64,000 nucleotides of DNA from the NCBI RefSeq assembly GCF_026965535.1, contig NZ_CP114039.1, positions 6,696,001 to 6,760,000 on the forward strand, in the 5' to 3' direction. Made by a program: the position numbers and the translations under genes. Origin of the DNA: Corallococcus sp. NCRR (GTDB taxonomy: Bacteria; Myxococcota; Myxococcia; Myxococcales; Myxococcaceae). This document shows, in pieces, positions 1-7,166 of the stretch (positions within the stretch are counted from its first letter, which is position 1; every line of letters starts with the position of its first letter). The notes below the pieces were generated by a model. The model searched no databases. It saw only the letters and a program-made list of their open reading frames with translations, and was not told the origin of the DNA.

Positions 1-337
1 TCACCGCCTGGCCCGTCGTCACGGCGACGGAGGCCACGCGCGCGGAGACCGGCGAGGACACCTCCGCGTACGCGTCTTCACTGAAGGTCAGCTCGCCCAG
101 CGCGGTGACGCTCTCTCCGCCCGGACGGGCCTCCACCTTCGCGGTGGTGACGCGCAGGTCGCGGAGCATCTCCTGGGGGACGTGCACGTGGATGACGTCT
201 CCGGACTCGACGTGGAGCTTCTCCTCGGCGGCCTCGTCGTGGCCGTGTTCGCGCGCGTCGTCGTGCTCCGGCTTGGGGGACTTGCAGGCGGTGAGGCCCA
301 CGAGGACGGACAGCAACAGCATCAGCGTGGGCTTCAT
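1..337 (-). CDS. RND efflux periplasmic adaptor (CzcB/CusB-like), 3' end cut by window edge
   Basis: This is the N-terminal part of a membrane-fusion protein that would link an inner-membrane RND pump to the TolC-type channel encoded just upstream. About 112 codons are visible before the window ends. The start MKPTLMLLLSVLVGLTAC is a lipoprotein signal with a lipobox ending at Cys18, followed by a His/Asp/Glu-rich stretch (EHGHDEAAEE and VIHVHV) of the kind seen in metal-efflux adaptors. The last visible residues resemble the first beta strand of the barrel-sandwich domain. Its ATG overlaps the stop of the outer-membrane factor gene by 4 bp, so the two are translationally coupled. A metal substrate (Cu, Zn, Co or Cd) is inferred from the His-rich segment and the neighbours; the pump gene itself lies outside the window. 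Confidence 0.85.
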   Translation of the reverse strand, partial: MKPTLMLLLSVLVGLTACKSPKPEHDDAREHGHDEAAEEKLHVESGDVIHVHVPQEMLRDLRVTTAKVEARPGGESVTALGELTFSEDAYAEVSSPVSARVASVAVTTGQAV

Positions 338-1563
338 GGCTGGACTCCCGTTTCCACTTCCAACTGCACACGAGCAAGGGCCAATCGCAGCAGGCCTTCG
401 AGCCACGCGGCCCGCGCCTCCAGCGTGTCGCGACGAACGAGGAGGAAGGCCGCGAGGTCCATCTCCCCGGCGTCATAGGAGCGCTGCGCCAGCGCCTCGT
501 TGTCATCCAGCAGCGGCAGCACCTCCTCCAGTTCCCCGAGGGCGCCGAGGCTCGCGCGGTAGCGGAGCTTCGCGGCCTGGACCTGGGCGGGCACGACGGC
601 GCGCGCGGCGGCGAGCTCCTGCCCGGCACGGCCCGCCTCCGCTTCACCCACGAGGCGCGCCTCCTGGCCGCGAGCGAAGAGGGGCAGGGGCACGCTGAGC
701 GTTCCCAGGAACACCGTCTCGTCCGCCTCCTTCTGGTAGCGCGCGCCCACCGTCACATCCGGCAGCACCTGACGCCGGCCCAGCGTCGCGGCGGCCTTCG
801 CCTGGACCTGCTCCTGCTCCAGGGCCACCAGGTCCGCGCGTGCTCCCTTGCCGTCCGGCACCTCCCGGACGGGCGCCCGCGCGAGCGACCGTAGATCATC
901 GTCGTAGGTGACCAGGGGCCTCGCGCGGTAGCCCGTGCGGACCTCCAGCTCCTCGCGCAGCGCGAAGACCTCGCCGGCCGCGACCTGGGCCTCCGCGCGG
1001 GCCCGGGCGTGCGCCACCTTCGCCACGTTCACGTCCACGGCCGGAACGTCACCGGCCGCGTAGCGCCGCTCCGTGGCCTGCACGGTGCGCGCCGCCGCTT
1101 CCGTCGCGGCGTCCACCAGCTTCTTGCGTTCCCGGGCCTGGAGGAGGCGCAGGTACGCCGCGGCCACGTCCCCCAGCAGGAGCCGCTCCGCGTCGCGCAG
1201 GCGGGCCTCCTCCATGGACAGGCCCGCGCGCGCCGCCTCGCGCCGCAGGCCCTGCTTGCCGCCCAGTTCGAAGGGCTGCGCCAGGCCCACCGCGAGGTCC
1301 AGGCCGTGGTCGCCATCGGGGAGCCGGCGCGAGCCCACCTGGACGTCGAGCTGGGGGTTCTCGCGCAAGAGCGGCGCGGCGCTCGCCAGGGGCCCCTGGG
1401 CGGCGCGCACGCGGGCCCGGGCCTCGATCAGCGCCGGGGCGTGCTCGCGCGCCAGGGCGAAGACGTCCTGGAGGGTGAGGGGAGAGGGATCCGCGCCACC
1501 AGGGCGCGGCCAGAGCATGACGGCGGCCAGCCCGAGGGCGGCCGTCGCGGAACGGATGGACAC
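334..1563 (-). CDS. TolC/CzcC-family outer membrane efflux protein
   Basis: This is the outer-membrane channel subunit of an RND efflux complex, 409 aa from the chosen GTG, which is normal for the OEP family. A signal peptide is followed by two long helical OEP repeats; helix-rich segments such as REHAPALIEARARVRAAQG and QSYDAGEMDLAAFLLVRRD-like blocks are typical. I prefer the GTG at 1563 because AAGAGG lies about 10 nt upstream and it begins directly with the signal peptide; an in-frame ATG at 1608 would add 15 odd residues. The stop overlaps the start of the adaptor gene. The gene order Cys-rich protein, channel, adaptor fits a CzcCBA/CusCBA-type heavy-metal export operon, though the sequence alone does not show which metal. 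Confidence 0.9.
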   Translation of the reverse strand: MSIRSATAALGLAAVMLWPRPGGADPSPLTLQDVFALAREHAPALIEARARVRAAQGPLASAAPLLRENPQLDVQVGSRRLPDGDHGLDLAVGLAQPFELGGKQGLRREAARAGLSMEEARLRDAERLLLGDVAAAYLRLLQARERKKLVDAATEAAARTVQATERRYAAGDVPAVDVNVAKVAHARARAEAQVAAGEVFALREELEVRTGYRARPLVTYDDDLRSLARAPVREVPDGKGARADLVALEQEQVQAKAAATLGRRQVLPDVTVGARYQKEADETVFLGTLSVPLPLFARGQEARLVGEAEAGRAGQELAAARAVVPAQVQAAKLRYRASLGALGELEEVLPLLDDNEALAQRSYDAGEMDLAAFLLVRRDTLEARAAWLEGLLRLALARVQLEVETGVQP

Positions 1564-1669
1564 GGGAGAAGACCTCTTCGGAAAAGGAGGCCGCGCGCAC
1601 CCATGCACCCGGGCAGGAGGCCGGGCACACCGGTGGCGGGGCGCGTGCGAACGACGGCGGACGCGGGCC

Positions 1670-1987
1670 TTAAACGAGAGGGACTATCGGGGGATGGAGG
1701 ATGTCATCCGCGTCGGCGGAGGACGGCTCCAGGGCTTCGGGGGCGAAGGGGGGCTCCCGGAACACGGGGTCCACGAGGCCCGGCAACGGCACGGCGACGG
1801 CCAGCGGCCTCGCGTGCGTGCAGCAGGCGCAGTCCACACAGGTGGGGGCGCACTGTCCCCGCGCGTCGTCATCCGCGCAGCCCGTGAGGCACGTCTCCGC
1901 CTGCTGCGCCGGCCCGAAGGCATGCGCGAGCCCGCCCCCGATGGGAGCGAGCAGCATCAGGCAGATGAAGAGCCAGAGTCGGAGCAC
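1670..1987 (-). CDS. Small secreted Cys-rich protein upstream of efflux operon
   Basis: This 105-aa protein has a clear Sec signal peptide (about residues 1-23, a run of Leu/Ile/Met ending AHA). The mature part starts with a cysteine cluster, C33, C37, C46, C50, C53, C55 and C56 followed by H58, so seven Cys fall within 24 residues. The rest is Pro-rich and ends PPIVPLV. I recognise no named family. It lies about 105 bp upstream of the TolC-family gene on the same strand, so it is probably the first gene of the metal-efflux operon. A periplasmic metal-binding or metal-sensing role is inferred from the Cys/His cluster and position only. Confidence 0.7.
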   Translation of the reverse strand: MLRLWLFICLMLLAPIGGGLAHAFGPAQQAETCLTGCADDDARGQCAPTCVDCACCTHARPLAVAVPLPGLVDPVFREPPFAPEALEPSSADADDILHPPIVPLV

Positions 1988-2063
1988 TGGAGCGGTCTTC
2001 TAGCACGCTCCGGCGCAAGTGCACACGCGGCACGCGCAGGGCGAGCGGCGCGAGGAGCGCTGC

Positions 2064-2927
2064 TCAGCCGCCAATGCCCTTGCGCAGGCGGGACCAGTCG
2101 AAGTTGGCCGCCGGGTCGTCCTTGCGGCCCTTGGGCACGGCCACATCCTTGTGCCCGAGGATGTTCTTCATGGGCACGTCGTACTCCTGCTTCAGGTAGC
2201 CCACGAGCTTCGTCAGCGACTTGTACTGCGCCTCCGTGAAGGCCGTCTTGCCGCTGCCGTCGTTGACGATCTCGATGCCGATGGAGCGCGCGTTCACGTC
2301 CGTGGGCACGCCGTGCAGCTCCCCCTTGCCCGCGTGCCACGCGCGCTTGGAGTCACCGACCAGCTGGTAGATCTTCCCATCGCGGTCCAGCATGTAGTGC
2401 GCGGACACCTTGCTGTCCGGGTTGCGCATCCACGACAGGTCCCCGGAGCCGTTGTTGGTGCCGGTGTGGTGCAGCACGATGGTGTCGATGTCCGCGCCGT
2501 TTCGCGAGTCGCTGTTGGGCGAGGGCGCGCTGATGACCGCGGGCTTGGTGAACTTCCCGGGCTCCGTGGGCGGGGTCGTCGTCTTGAGCGCCTTCGTCAG
2601 CGCCGCCGCCGTCTGCGTCCCGTAGTAACCGGTGGCGGAGATCTTGTGGTCCGCCTGGAACTTCTTCACCGCCGCCTCGGTCTGCGGACCGAAGGAGCCG
2701 GCGCCCGTGTTCATCTGCGCCTGCGTCATGTAGCCCAGCTTCACCAGCCCTTGCTGCAGCTGCTTCACCTTCGCCCCGGAGTCACCCTTGCCCAGGCCGG
2801 CCGGCGGCGCGGTGAGGGCCGTGGACGCGGCGGCGGCGCGCGTGGGCGCGGCGGTGCGGGGGGCCGTGGCGGCGGTGCTCGCGGGCGCGGTGGCGGTGGC
2901 GCGGGTAGACGTGGCGCGAACGGTCAT
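2064..2927 (-). CDS. N-acetylmuramoyl-L-alanine amidase with peptidoglycan-binding domain
   Basis: This enzyme should cleave the bond between MurNAc and L-Ala in peptidoglycan. It has 287 aa in three parts: a low-complexity Ala/Thr/Arg N-terminus (1-45) with no recognisable signal peptide, a PG_binding_1 domain (about 46-112, KGDSGAKVKQLQQGLVKLGY), and an Amidase_2 (AmpD/PGRP-like) domain (about 145-285). Zinc-site residues are visible as HH at 153-154, His259 in ILGHKDV and Asp270-271 in GRKDDP. The gene stands alone, with about 90 bp on each side. Without a signal peptide it could be a cytosolic recycling enzyme, be exported by another route, or be released on lysis. The family assignment is firm; the location is open. 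Confidence 0.9.
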   Translation of the reverse strand: MTVRATSTRATATAPASTAATAPRTAAPTRAAAASTALTAPPAGLGKGDSGAKVKQLQQGLVKLGYMTQAQMNTGAGSFGPQTEAAVKKFQADHKISATGYYGTQTAAALTKALKTTTPPTEPGKFTKPAVISAPSPNSDSRNGADIDTIVLHHTGTNNGSGDLSWMRNPDSKVSAHYMLDRDGKIYQLVGDSKRAWHAGKGELHGVPTDVNARSIGIEIVNDGSGKTAFTEAQYKSLTKLVGYLKQEYDVPMKNILGHKDVAVPKGRKDDPAANFDWSRLRKGIGG

Positions 2928-3020
2928 GGCGTAAGATTCCAGGAATAGTGGATAGCTGCTGCTTTCGCGATTATCGGCGCCGGGGACGGGAAGTTGTGTG
3001 CCGGGAGTGAAACGAACCGG

Positions 3021-4124
3021 TCAGCTGCCGGTAGCGCGGCGCGGCGACTCGGCGCGCCCGGCCGCGTCCCCCCGCACCTGCGAGTACGGATCCAACGGAT
3101 CCCCACCCAGCGCCTCCAGCGCCACCAGGGTGCCCAGGCCCATGCGCCGCGCGTGATCCAACAGCAGGCGCGTCACCACGTGGTCCTCCAGCGCGTGGCC
3201 GGTGGAGTCGAACACCGTGTTGCGCTCGCGCCAGCCCTCGAACTCCTCCGGCTGCTGCACCACCGTGGCCAGGTCCGGGCCAATCTGGTCCGGGTGGAGC
3301 TGCTGGCACTCACCCTCCAGGCGCGCCTGGGCGGGAAAGTCCGGCACGACGAGGCTGCGGCGCAGGAGCGCCAGGGGCAGCTCCGCCTTGCCCGGCTGGT
3401 CCGCGCCCACCGCGTTGACGTGCGCGTGCGGCCGGAGCGCGTGGCCGGAGATGACGGCTCCCGCGCCCGGGGCGACGGTGGTCGCGGTGCAGAGGATGTC
3501 CGAGCGCGTCTCCACGTCCGGCAGCAGCGTGGGCCGCACGTCCAGCCCCAGGAAGGCCACGCGCCGCACGAAGGAGCGCGCCGCGTCCGGGTCGAGGTCG
3601 TGCACCAGCACCTGGTCCAGCCGGAACACGCGGCTGAGCGCATGCAACTGGGACACGGCCTGCGCGCCGCAGCCCACCAGCCCCAGCACCCGGCTGTCCG
3701 GTGACGCCAGGTAGCGGCTGGCCACCGCCGACGCCGCGCCGGTGCGCAGCGCCGTGGCGAACACCCCGTCCATCACCGCCACCAGGTGGCCCGTCTTCGC
3801 GTCGTAGACGCTGTGGGACGCGACCAGCGTGGGCAGCCCCGAGTCCCCGCGGTTGCCGGGCAGGGAGGCGGACACCCTCACGGTCAGGCTGTCCCCGCGC
3901 CGCAGGGCGGGCATCCAGCCCATCGTCCCCGAGGGGCGCGGGTCGGTCACCACCTGGAAGCCCTCCCGCTTGGGGACCTGCAGGACGGACTCGTCGAACT
4001 CCCTCAATGCCACGGTGAGTGCGTGGATGAGCTCGTCCATCAGGACGTCCAGCCCCACGCCCTCCACGAGCGTGCGCAAGTCAGTGGGACCGAGCAGGAG
4101 GGTGCGAGGAGCCGAATGCGTCAT
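3021..4124 (-). CDS. Ornithine cyclodeaminase / mu-crystallin family protein
   Basis: This NAD(P)-dependent enzyme has 367 aa, slightly longer than the usual 310-350 for the family. The Rossmann nucleotide-binding loop is visible as VLGLVGCGAQAVSQL, and the N-terminal segment with RVSASLPGNRGD and TLVASHSVYDAKTGHLVAVMDG matches the substrate and dimer region. The family includes ornithine cyclodeaminase, alanine dehydrogenase, ketimine reductases and enzymes supplying amino-acid precursors for siderophores, so the substrate cannot be read here. The gene is divergent from the hybrid kinase at 4246, and a perfect 10-bp inverted repeat lies between the two starts. The ATG at 4124 is the natural start. 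Confidence 0.88.
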   Translation of the reverse strand: MTHSAPRTLLLGPTDLRTLVEGVGLDVLMDELIHALTVALREFDESVLQVPKREGFQVVTDPRPSGTMGWMPALRRGDSLTVRVSASLPGNRGDSGLPTLVASHSVYDAKTGHLVAVMDGVFATALRTGAASAVASRYLASPDSRVLGLVGCGAQAVSQLHALSRVFRLDQVLVHDLDPDAARSFVRRVAFLGLDVRPTLLPDVETRSDILCTATTVAPGAGAVISGHALRPHAHVNAVGADQPGKAELPLALLRRSLVVPDFPAQARLEGECQQLHPDQIGPDLATVVQQPEEFEGWRERNTVFDSTGHALEDHVVTRLLLDHARRMGLGTLVALEALGGDPLDPYSQVRGDAAGRAESPRRATGS

Positions 4125-4145
4125 GTATGCGGAGTCTACGCCCCT

Positions 4146-4188
4146 GACAGGAATTGCAACGGGTCAGTTTTGATTTCGAATTCCTGTC
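4146..4188. promoter_or_regulatory. 10-bp perfect inverted repeat between divergent genes
   Basis: The half-sites GACAGGAATT (4146-4155) and AATTCCTGTC (4179-4188) are exact reverse complements separated by 23 bp. The centres are 33 bp apart, about three helical turns. They lie 22 bp above the OCD-family start on the - strand and 57 bp above the kinase start on the + strand. This is the expected geometry for a dimeric or tetrameric regulator controlling both promoters; which protein binds is unknown. Confidence 0.55.
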
Positions 4189-4245
4189 TTGCTGTGGCTT
4201 TTGAATACAGGTGCAGGGAACAAGGTGGCGAGGGGGCCATGTTGG

Positions 4246-5592
4246 ATGCGGGCGCTCGAGAACCCACGGGAACCGCGCCGCTCAAGCCACTCCACCCCCA
4301 ACGCCCGAGTGAACACCGCCTTGAAGCCCTCCGCTGGTCCCAGGACGCCCGTGCTCACCGCCGTCTCCGACCCGTCCCACCGCCGCGCCGATGAATCGAC
4401 GGAGGCGTCTCGCGCGCGCGTCCTCCTGGTGGATGACACGCCGTCGAACCTGCTCGCCCTGGAGGCCATCCTGGAGCCGCTCGGCCAGCAGCTGGTGTCG
4501 GTGCGCTCTGGCGACGAGGCGCTGAAGGCGCTGCTGCTGGACGAGTACGCGTGCGTGCTGATGGACGTGCAGATGCCGGGGCTGGATGGCCTGGAGACGG
4601 CGCGCCTGGTGCGCACCCGCGAGCGCACGAAGCACCTGCCCATCCTCTTCATCACCGCGCTCAGCCGCGAGGCGGCGTACGTCACCCGGGGCTACGAATA
4701 CGGCGCGGTGGACTACCTGCTCAAGCCCGTGGACCCGGACATCCTGCGCGCCAAGGTGTCGGTGTTCGTGGAGCTGTACCTGCGCGGAGAGAAGCTGCGG
4801 CAGCAGGCGCTGGAGCTGGCGGAGCGCCGGCGCGTGGAGGAGGAGCTGCAGCGCGCGCAGGAGCTCGAGCAGCAACTGGTGGGGATCGTGGGGCACGACA
4901 TCCGCACGCCGCTCGCGGCCATCCTCACCACGGCCAACGCCCAGCTGTCGCGCGAGGTGCTGCCGGACGCCCAGCGCAAGGCCTTCGAGCGCGTGGCCCG
5001 GGGCGGCGAGCGCATCCAGCGCATCGTGGACCAGCTGCTGGACTTCACCCGCGCGCGCGTGGGCGGCGGCATCCCGGTGGTGCCGGGCGCGGGCGACCTC
5101 AACGAGCTGTGCCGCAAGCTGGTGGACGAGCTGCGCGCGGCGAGACCGGAGCGCTCCATCCTGTGCGACTTCGTCCGCGACAGCCTCCCGGGCGTCTGGG
5201 ACCTGGACCGGCTGGCGCAGGTGGTGGCCAACCTGCTGGACAACGCGCTCAAGTACAGTCCGCCAGAAACGCCCGTGCGCCTGCGCACCTTCGAGCAGGG
5301 CGCGGACACCGTCTATCTGGAGGTCCAGAACGCCGGGGCCCCCATCCCCGCGCACCTGCTGCCCACGCTCTTCCAGCCCTTCCGCCGCGGCGATGGCGCG
5401 GGCCAGCGCGAGAGCCTGGGGCTGGGGCTCTACATCGCGCGCAGCATCGCGGAGGCGCACGGCGGGACCCTCCGGGTGGAATCCACCCCAGACGTCGGGA
5501 CAATCTTCTCTCTCTGTCTTCCGCGTCAGGCTTTGGTTGAGACGCGCGCGCACCCTGCGTGCGCGGGCGTCTCCGAGCCGATGACGGCTTGA
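4246..5592 (+). CDS. Receiver-first hybrid sensor histidine kinase
   Basis: This 448-aa protein has a receiver domain (about residues 55-175) placed before a HisKA/HATPase_c kinase. The phospho-acceptor Asp is in CVLMDVQMPGLDG. The H-box is IVGHDIRTPLAAIL, the N-box NLLDNALKYS and the G2 box ESLGLGLYIARS. No membrane segment or PAS/GAF sensor is visible, so it is a soluble kinase that probably receives a signal through its own receiver. A short coiled-coil-like linker (RQQALELAERRRVEEELQ region) joins the domains. I chose the ATG at 4246 because GAGGGGG lies 9 nt upstream; GTG codons at 4309 and 4351 are in frame, and the first 60 residues look unstructured, so a later start is possible. No partner regulator is adjacent. 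Confidence 0.88.
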   Translation: MRALENPREPRRSSHSTPNARVNTALKPSAGPRTPVLTAVSDPSHRRADESTEASRARVLLVDDTPSNLLALEAILEPLGQQLVSVRSGDEALKALLLDEYACVLMDVQMPGLDGLETARLVRTRERTKHLPILFITALSREAAYVTRGYEYGAVDYLLKPVDPDILRAKVSVFVELYLRGEKLRQQALELAERRRVEEELQRAQELEQQLVGIVGHDIRTPLAAILTTANAQLSREVLPDAQRKAFERVARGGERIQRIVDQLLDFTRARVGGGIPVVPGAGDLNELCRKLVDELRAARPERSILCDFVRDSLPGVWDLDRLAQVVANLLDNALKYSPPETPVRLRTFEQGADTVYLEVQNAGAPIPAHLLPTLFQPFRRGDGAGQRESLGLGLYIARSIAEAHGGTLRVESTPDVGTIFSLCLPRQALVETRAHPACAGVSEPMTA

Positions 5593-5717
5593 AACACAAG
5601 GCCGTTCGCGTCACGGACAGCGCATTGCAGTGGTGGCTGATTACTCCACGTAAAAGCCATACAACAATCCATCCACATCAAAACCTCTCATAAGTTGAGG
5701 CAAGTATGTGGAGGGTT

Positions 5718-5726
5718 TGCTACAAT
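5718..5726 (+). promoter_or_regulatory. Extended -10 promoter element (TGCTACAAT)
   Basis: The hexamer TACAAT (5721-5726) matches TATAAT at five of six positions and is preceded by TG one base away, the extended -10 form. It sits in a locally AT-rich stretch (about 5640-5730) and would start transcription near 5733, some 60 nt before the ATG at 5794. No good -35 hexamer is present at 17 bp, which fits an extended -10 promoter. A weak dyad (CCTC-N9-GAGG) lies just upstream. Confidence 0.45.
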
Positions 5727-5793
5727 GCCAGACGTCCGGGAGGCAGTCCGTCCGGGCGCGAATAGTGTCCGCTTTGGGGAGGGTGCGCGACAA

Positions 5794-6978
5794 ATGAACG
5801 ACAACTCGACGTGGATTCCCGTGGAAGGAAGCGACCCGATGCGTGCGTGGGTGCGACGCCCCGCCTCTGGAACGGGTCCGGCCCTGCTGTTGCTGATGGT
5901 GGAGGCGTTCGAGGGAAACGCCCACCTGAAGCTGATGGCCGAGCGCTTCAGTGAAGAGGGCTACGTGGTGGTGGTGCCGGACCTCGCGTCACGCGGGGAG
6001 CCCGAAGAGGTGGACCTGAAGCCCGTGGTGGCCTGGGCGCGTTCGCTGCCGGAGGTGGTGGGACTCCGGGGAAAGAAGCAGGTCGGCGCGCTGGGCTACG
6101 GGCTGGGTGGGACGCTGGCCGCGCAGCTGGCGGCGCACGCGCACGTGGACTGCGCGGTGGCCTACTGCGCGCCCGGAATGGAGGACGTGCTCGCCCTGGC
6201 GGGTGAGAGCGCGGCCCCCATGGTGCTCCACTACGCGGAGTGGGACGGCTTCGTGCCCCCGGCCGCGGTGGCGCGGGTGAAGCAGCACGTGAGCGTGGAC
6301 GTGGAGCTGTACGTCTATCAGGGCGTGCGCCACGGGTTCTTCCGCGAGGGGTCGCCGGCCTGGAACCGCCCGTCGATGATGACGGCGCACACGCGCACCA
6401 TCGCGCTGCTCAAGCGCGTGATGGGGCCGCGCTACGACCTGGCCGCGCTGTGGGACAAGCACACGGAGCTGGAGTTCGCCGCCCGCGACGCGGACGCGAC
6501 CATGAAGACGATGGTGCCCCACCCGTACGTCAACAGCGTGCCGGTGATGACGGGGGGCGTGGGCGCGGAGTACCTGCACCGCTTCTACGCGAACCACTTC
6601 GTCCACGCGAACCCCAAGGACACGAAGATGACCCTGCTGTCGCGCACCGTGGGCGCGGACCGCGTGGTGGACGAGTTCATCTTCAGCTTCACCCACGACA
6701 TCGAGATGGACTGGATGCTCCCGGGCATCCCGCCCACCGGGAAGTACGTGGAGGCGGCCTTCGTGGCGGTGGTGAACTTCCGCGGCGACAAGCTCTACCA
6801 CGAGCACATCTACTGGGATCAGGCCGCGGTGCTGGTGCAGCTGGGCCTGATTGACCGCAAGGGGCTGCCCGTCACCGGCGCCGAGGCCGCGCGCAAGCTG
6901 CTCGATGAGACCCTCCCGTCCAACACCCTGATGGAGAAGTGGGACGAGAGCGCCCACTCCAACCTCAAGGCCGGCTGA
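5794..6978 (+). CDS. Dienelactone-hydrolase-fold protein fused to a SnoaL-like domain, nucleophile missing
   Basis: The 394-aa protein has an N-terminal dienelactone hydrolase (DLH) fold (about 1-210) and a C-terminal NTF2/SnoaL-like domain (about 225-385). In DLH the nucleophile sits in GxCxGG; here the elbow reads GYGLGG, so the Cys is Gly103. The other DLH residues remain: Glu37 in VEAFEGNAH, the Asp in EWDGFVPP and the His in VRHGFF. Normal hydrolysis by the DLH mechanism is therefore unlikely; a binding role, or catalysis by the SnoaL-like part, is inferred. I chose the ATG at 5794, with GGGGAGGG about 10 nt upstream; an upstream ATG in frame lies before the predicted transcript start. 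A strong hairpin follows the gene, so it is probably monocistronic. Confidence 0.85.
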   Translation: MNDNSTWIPVEGSDPMRAWVRRPASGTGPALLLLMVEAFEGNAHLKLMAERFSEEGYVVVVPDLASRGEPEEVDLKPVVAWARSLPEVVGLRGKKQVGALGYGLGGTLAAQLAAHAHVDCAVAYCAPGMEDVLALAGESAAPMVLHYAEWDGFVPPAAVARVKQHVSVDVELYVYQGVRHGFFREGSPAWNRPSMMTAHTRTIALLKRVMGPRYDLAALWDKHTELEFAARDADATMKTMVPHPYVNSVPVMTGGVGAEYLHRFYANHFVHANPKDTKMTLLSRTVGADRVVDEFIFSFTHDIEMDWMLPGIPPTGKYVEAAFVAVVNFRGDKLYHEHIYWDQAAVLVQLGLIDRKGLPVTGAEAARKLLDETLPSNTLMEKWDESAHSNLKAG

Positions 6979-6993
6979 CGCGGCCGGGCTGGT

Positions 6994-7031
6994 CGCCGCG
7001 CCCCGGGTTCGTCGCTACCCAGGGCGCGGCG
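6994..7031 (+). terminator. Strong GC hairpin after the DLH-SnoaL gene
   Basis: CGCCGCGCCC (6994-7003) pairs perfectly with GGGCGCGGCG (7022-7031), and inside it GGGT (7005-7008) pairs with ACCC (7017-7020) around an 8-nt loop. A single C/A mismatch separates the two stems. The hairpin begins 16 bp past the stop codon and is followed by TCTGACTTT, a weak T-rich tail. This fits an intrinsic terminator for the upstream gene. Confidence 0.6.
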
Positions 7032-7166
7032 TCTGACTTTCACGGGCTTTCGATGCGCGGAGCCATTGCGCCGGCTCCTCCGGGATGTCCACAATGAGGC
7101 ACCTCACTGGATGGTCCAGGGGGGCTTCGTTTCCCAGACTTCCTCTGGATTTGGCGCCGCTCCCGG

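Noticed and set aside
4189-4245. Upstream extension of the hybrid kinase from a TTG at 4189
   Set aside because: It would begin inside the inverted-repeat region without a ribosome site; the ATG at 4246 has GAGGGGG at good spacing.
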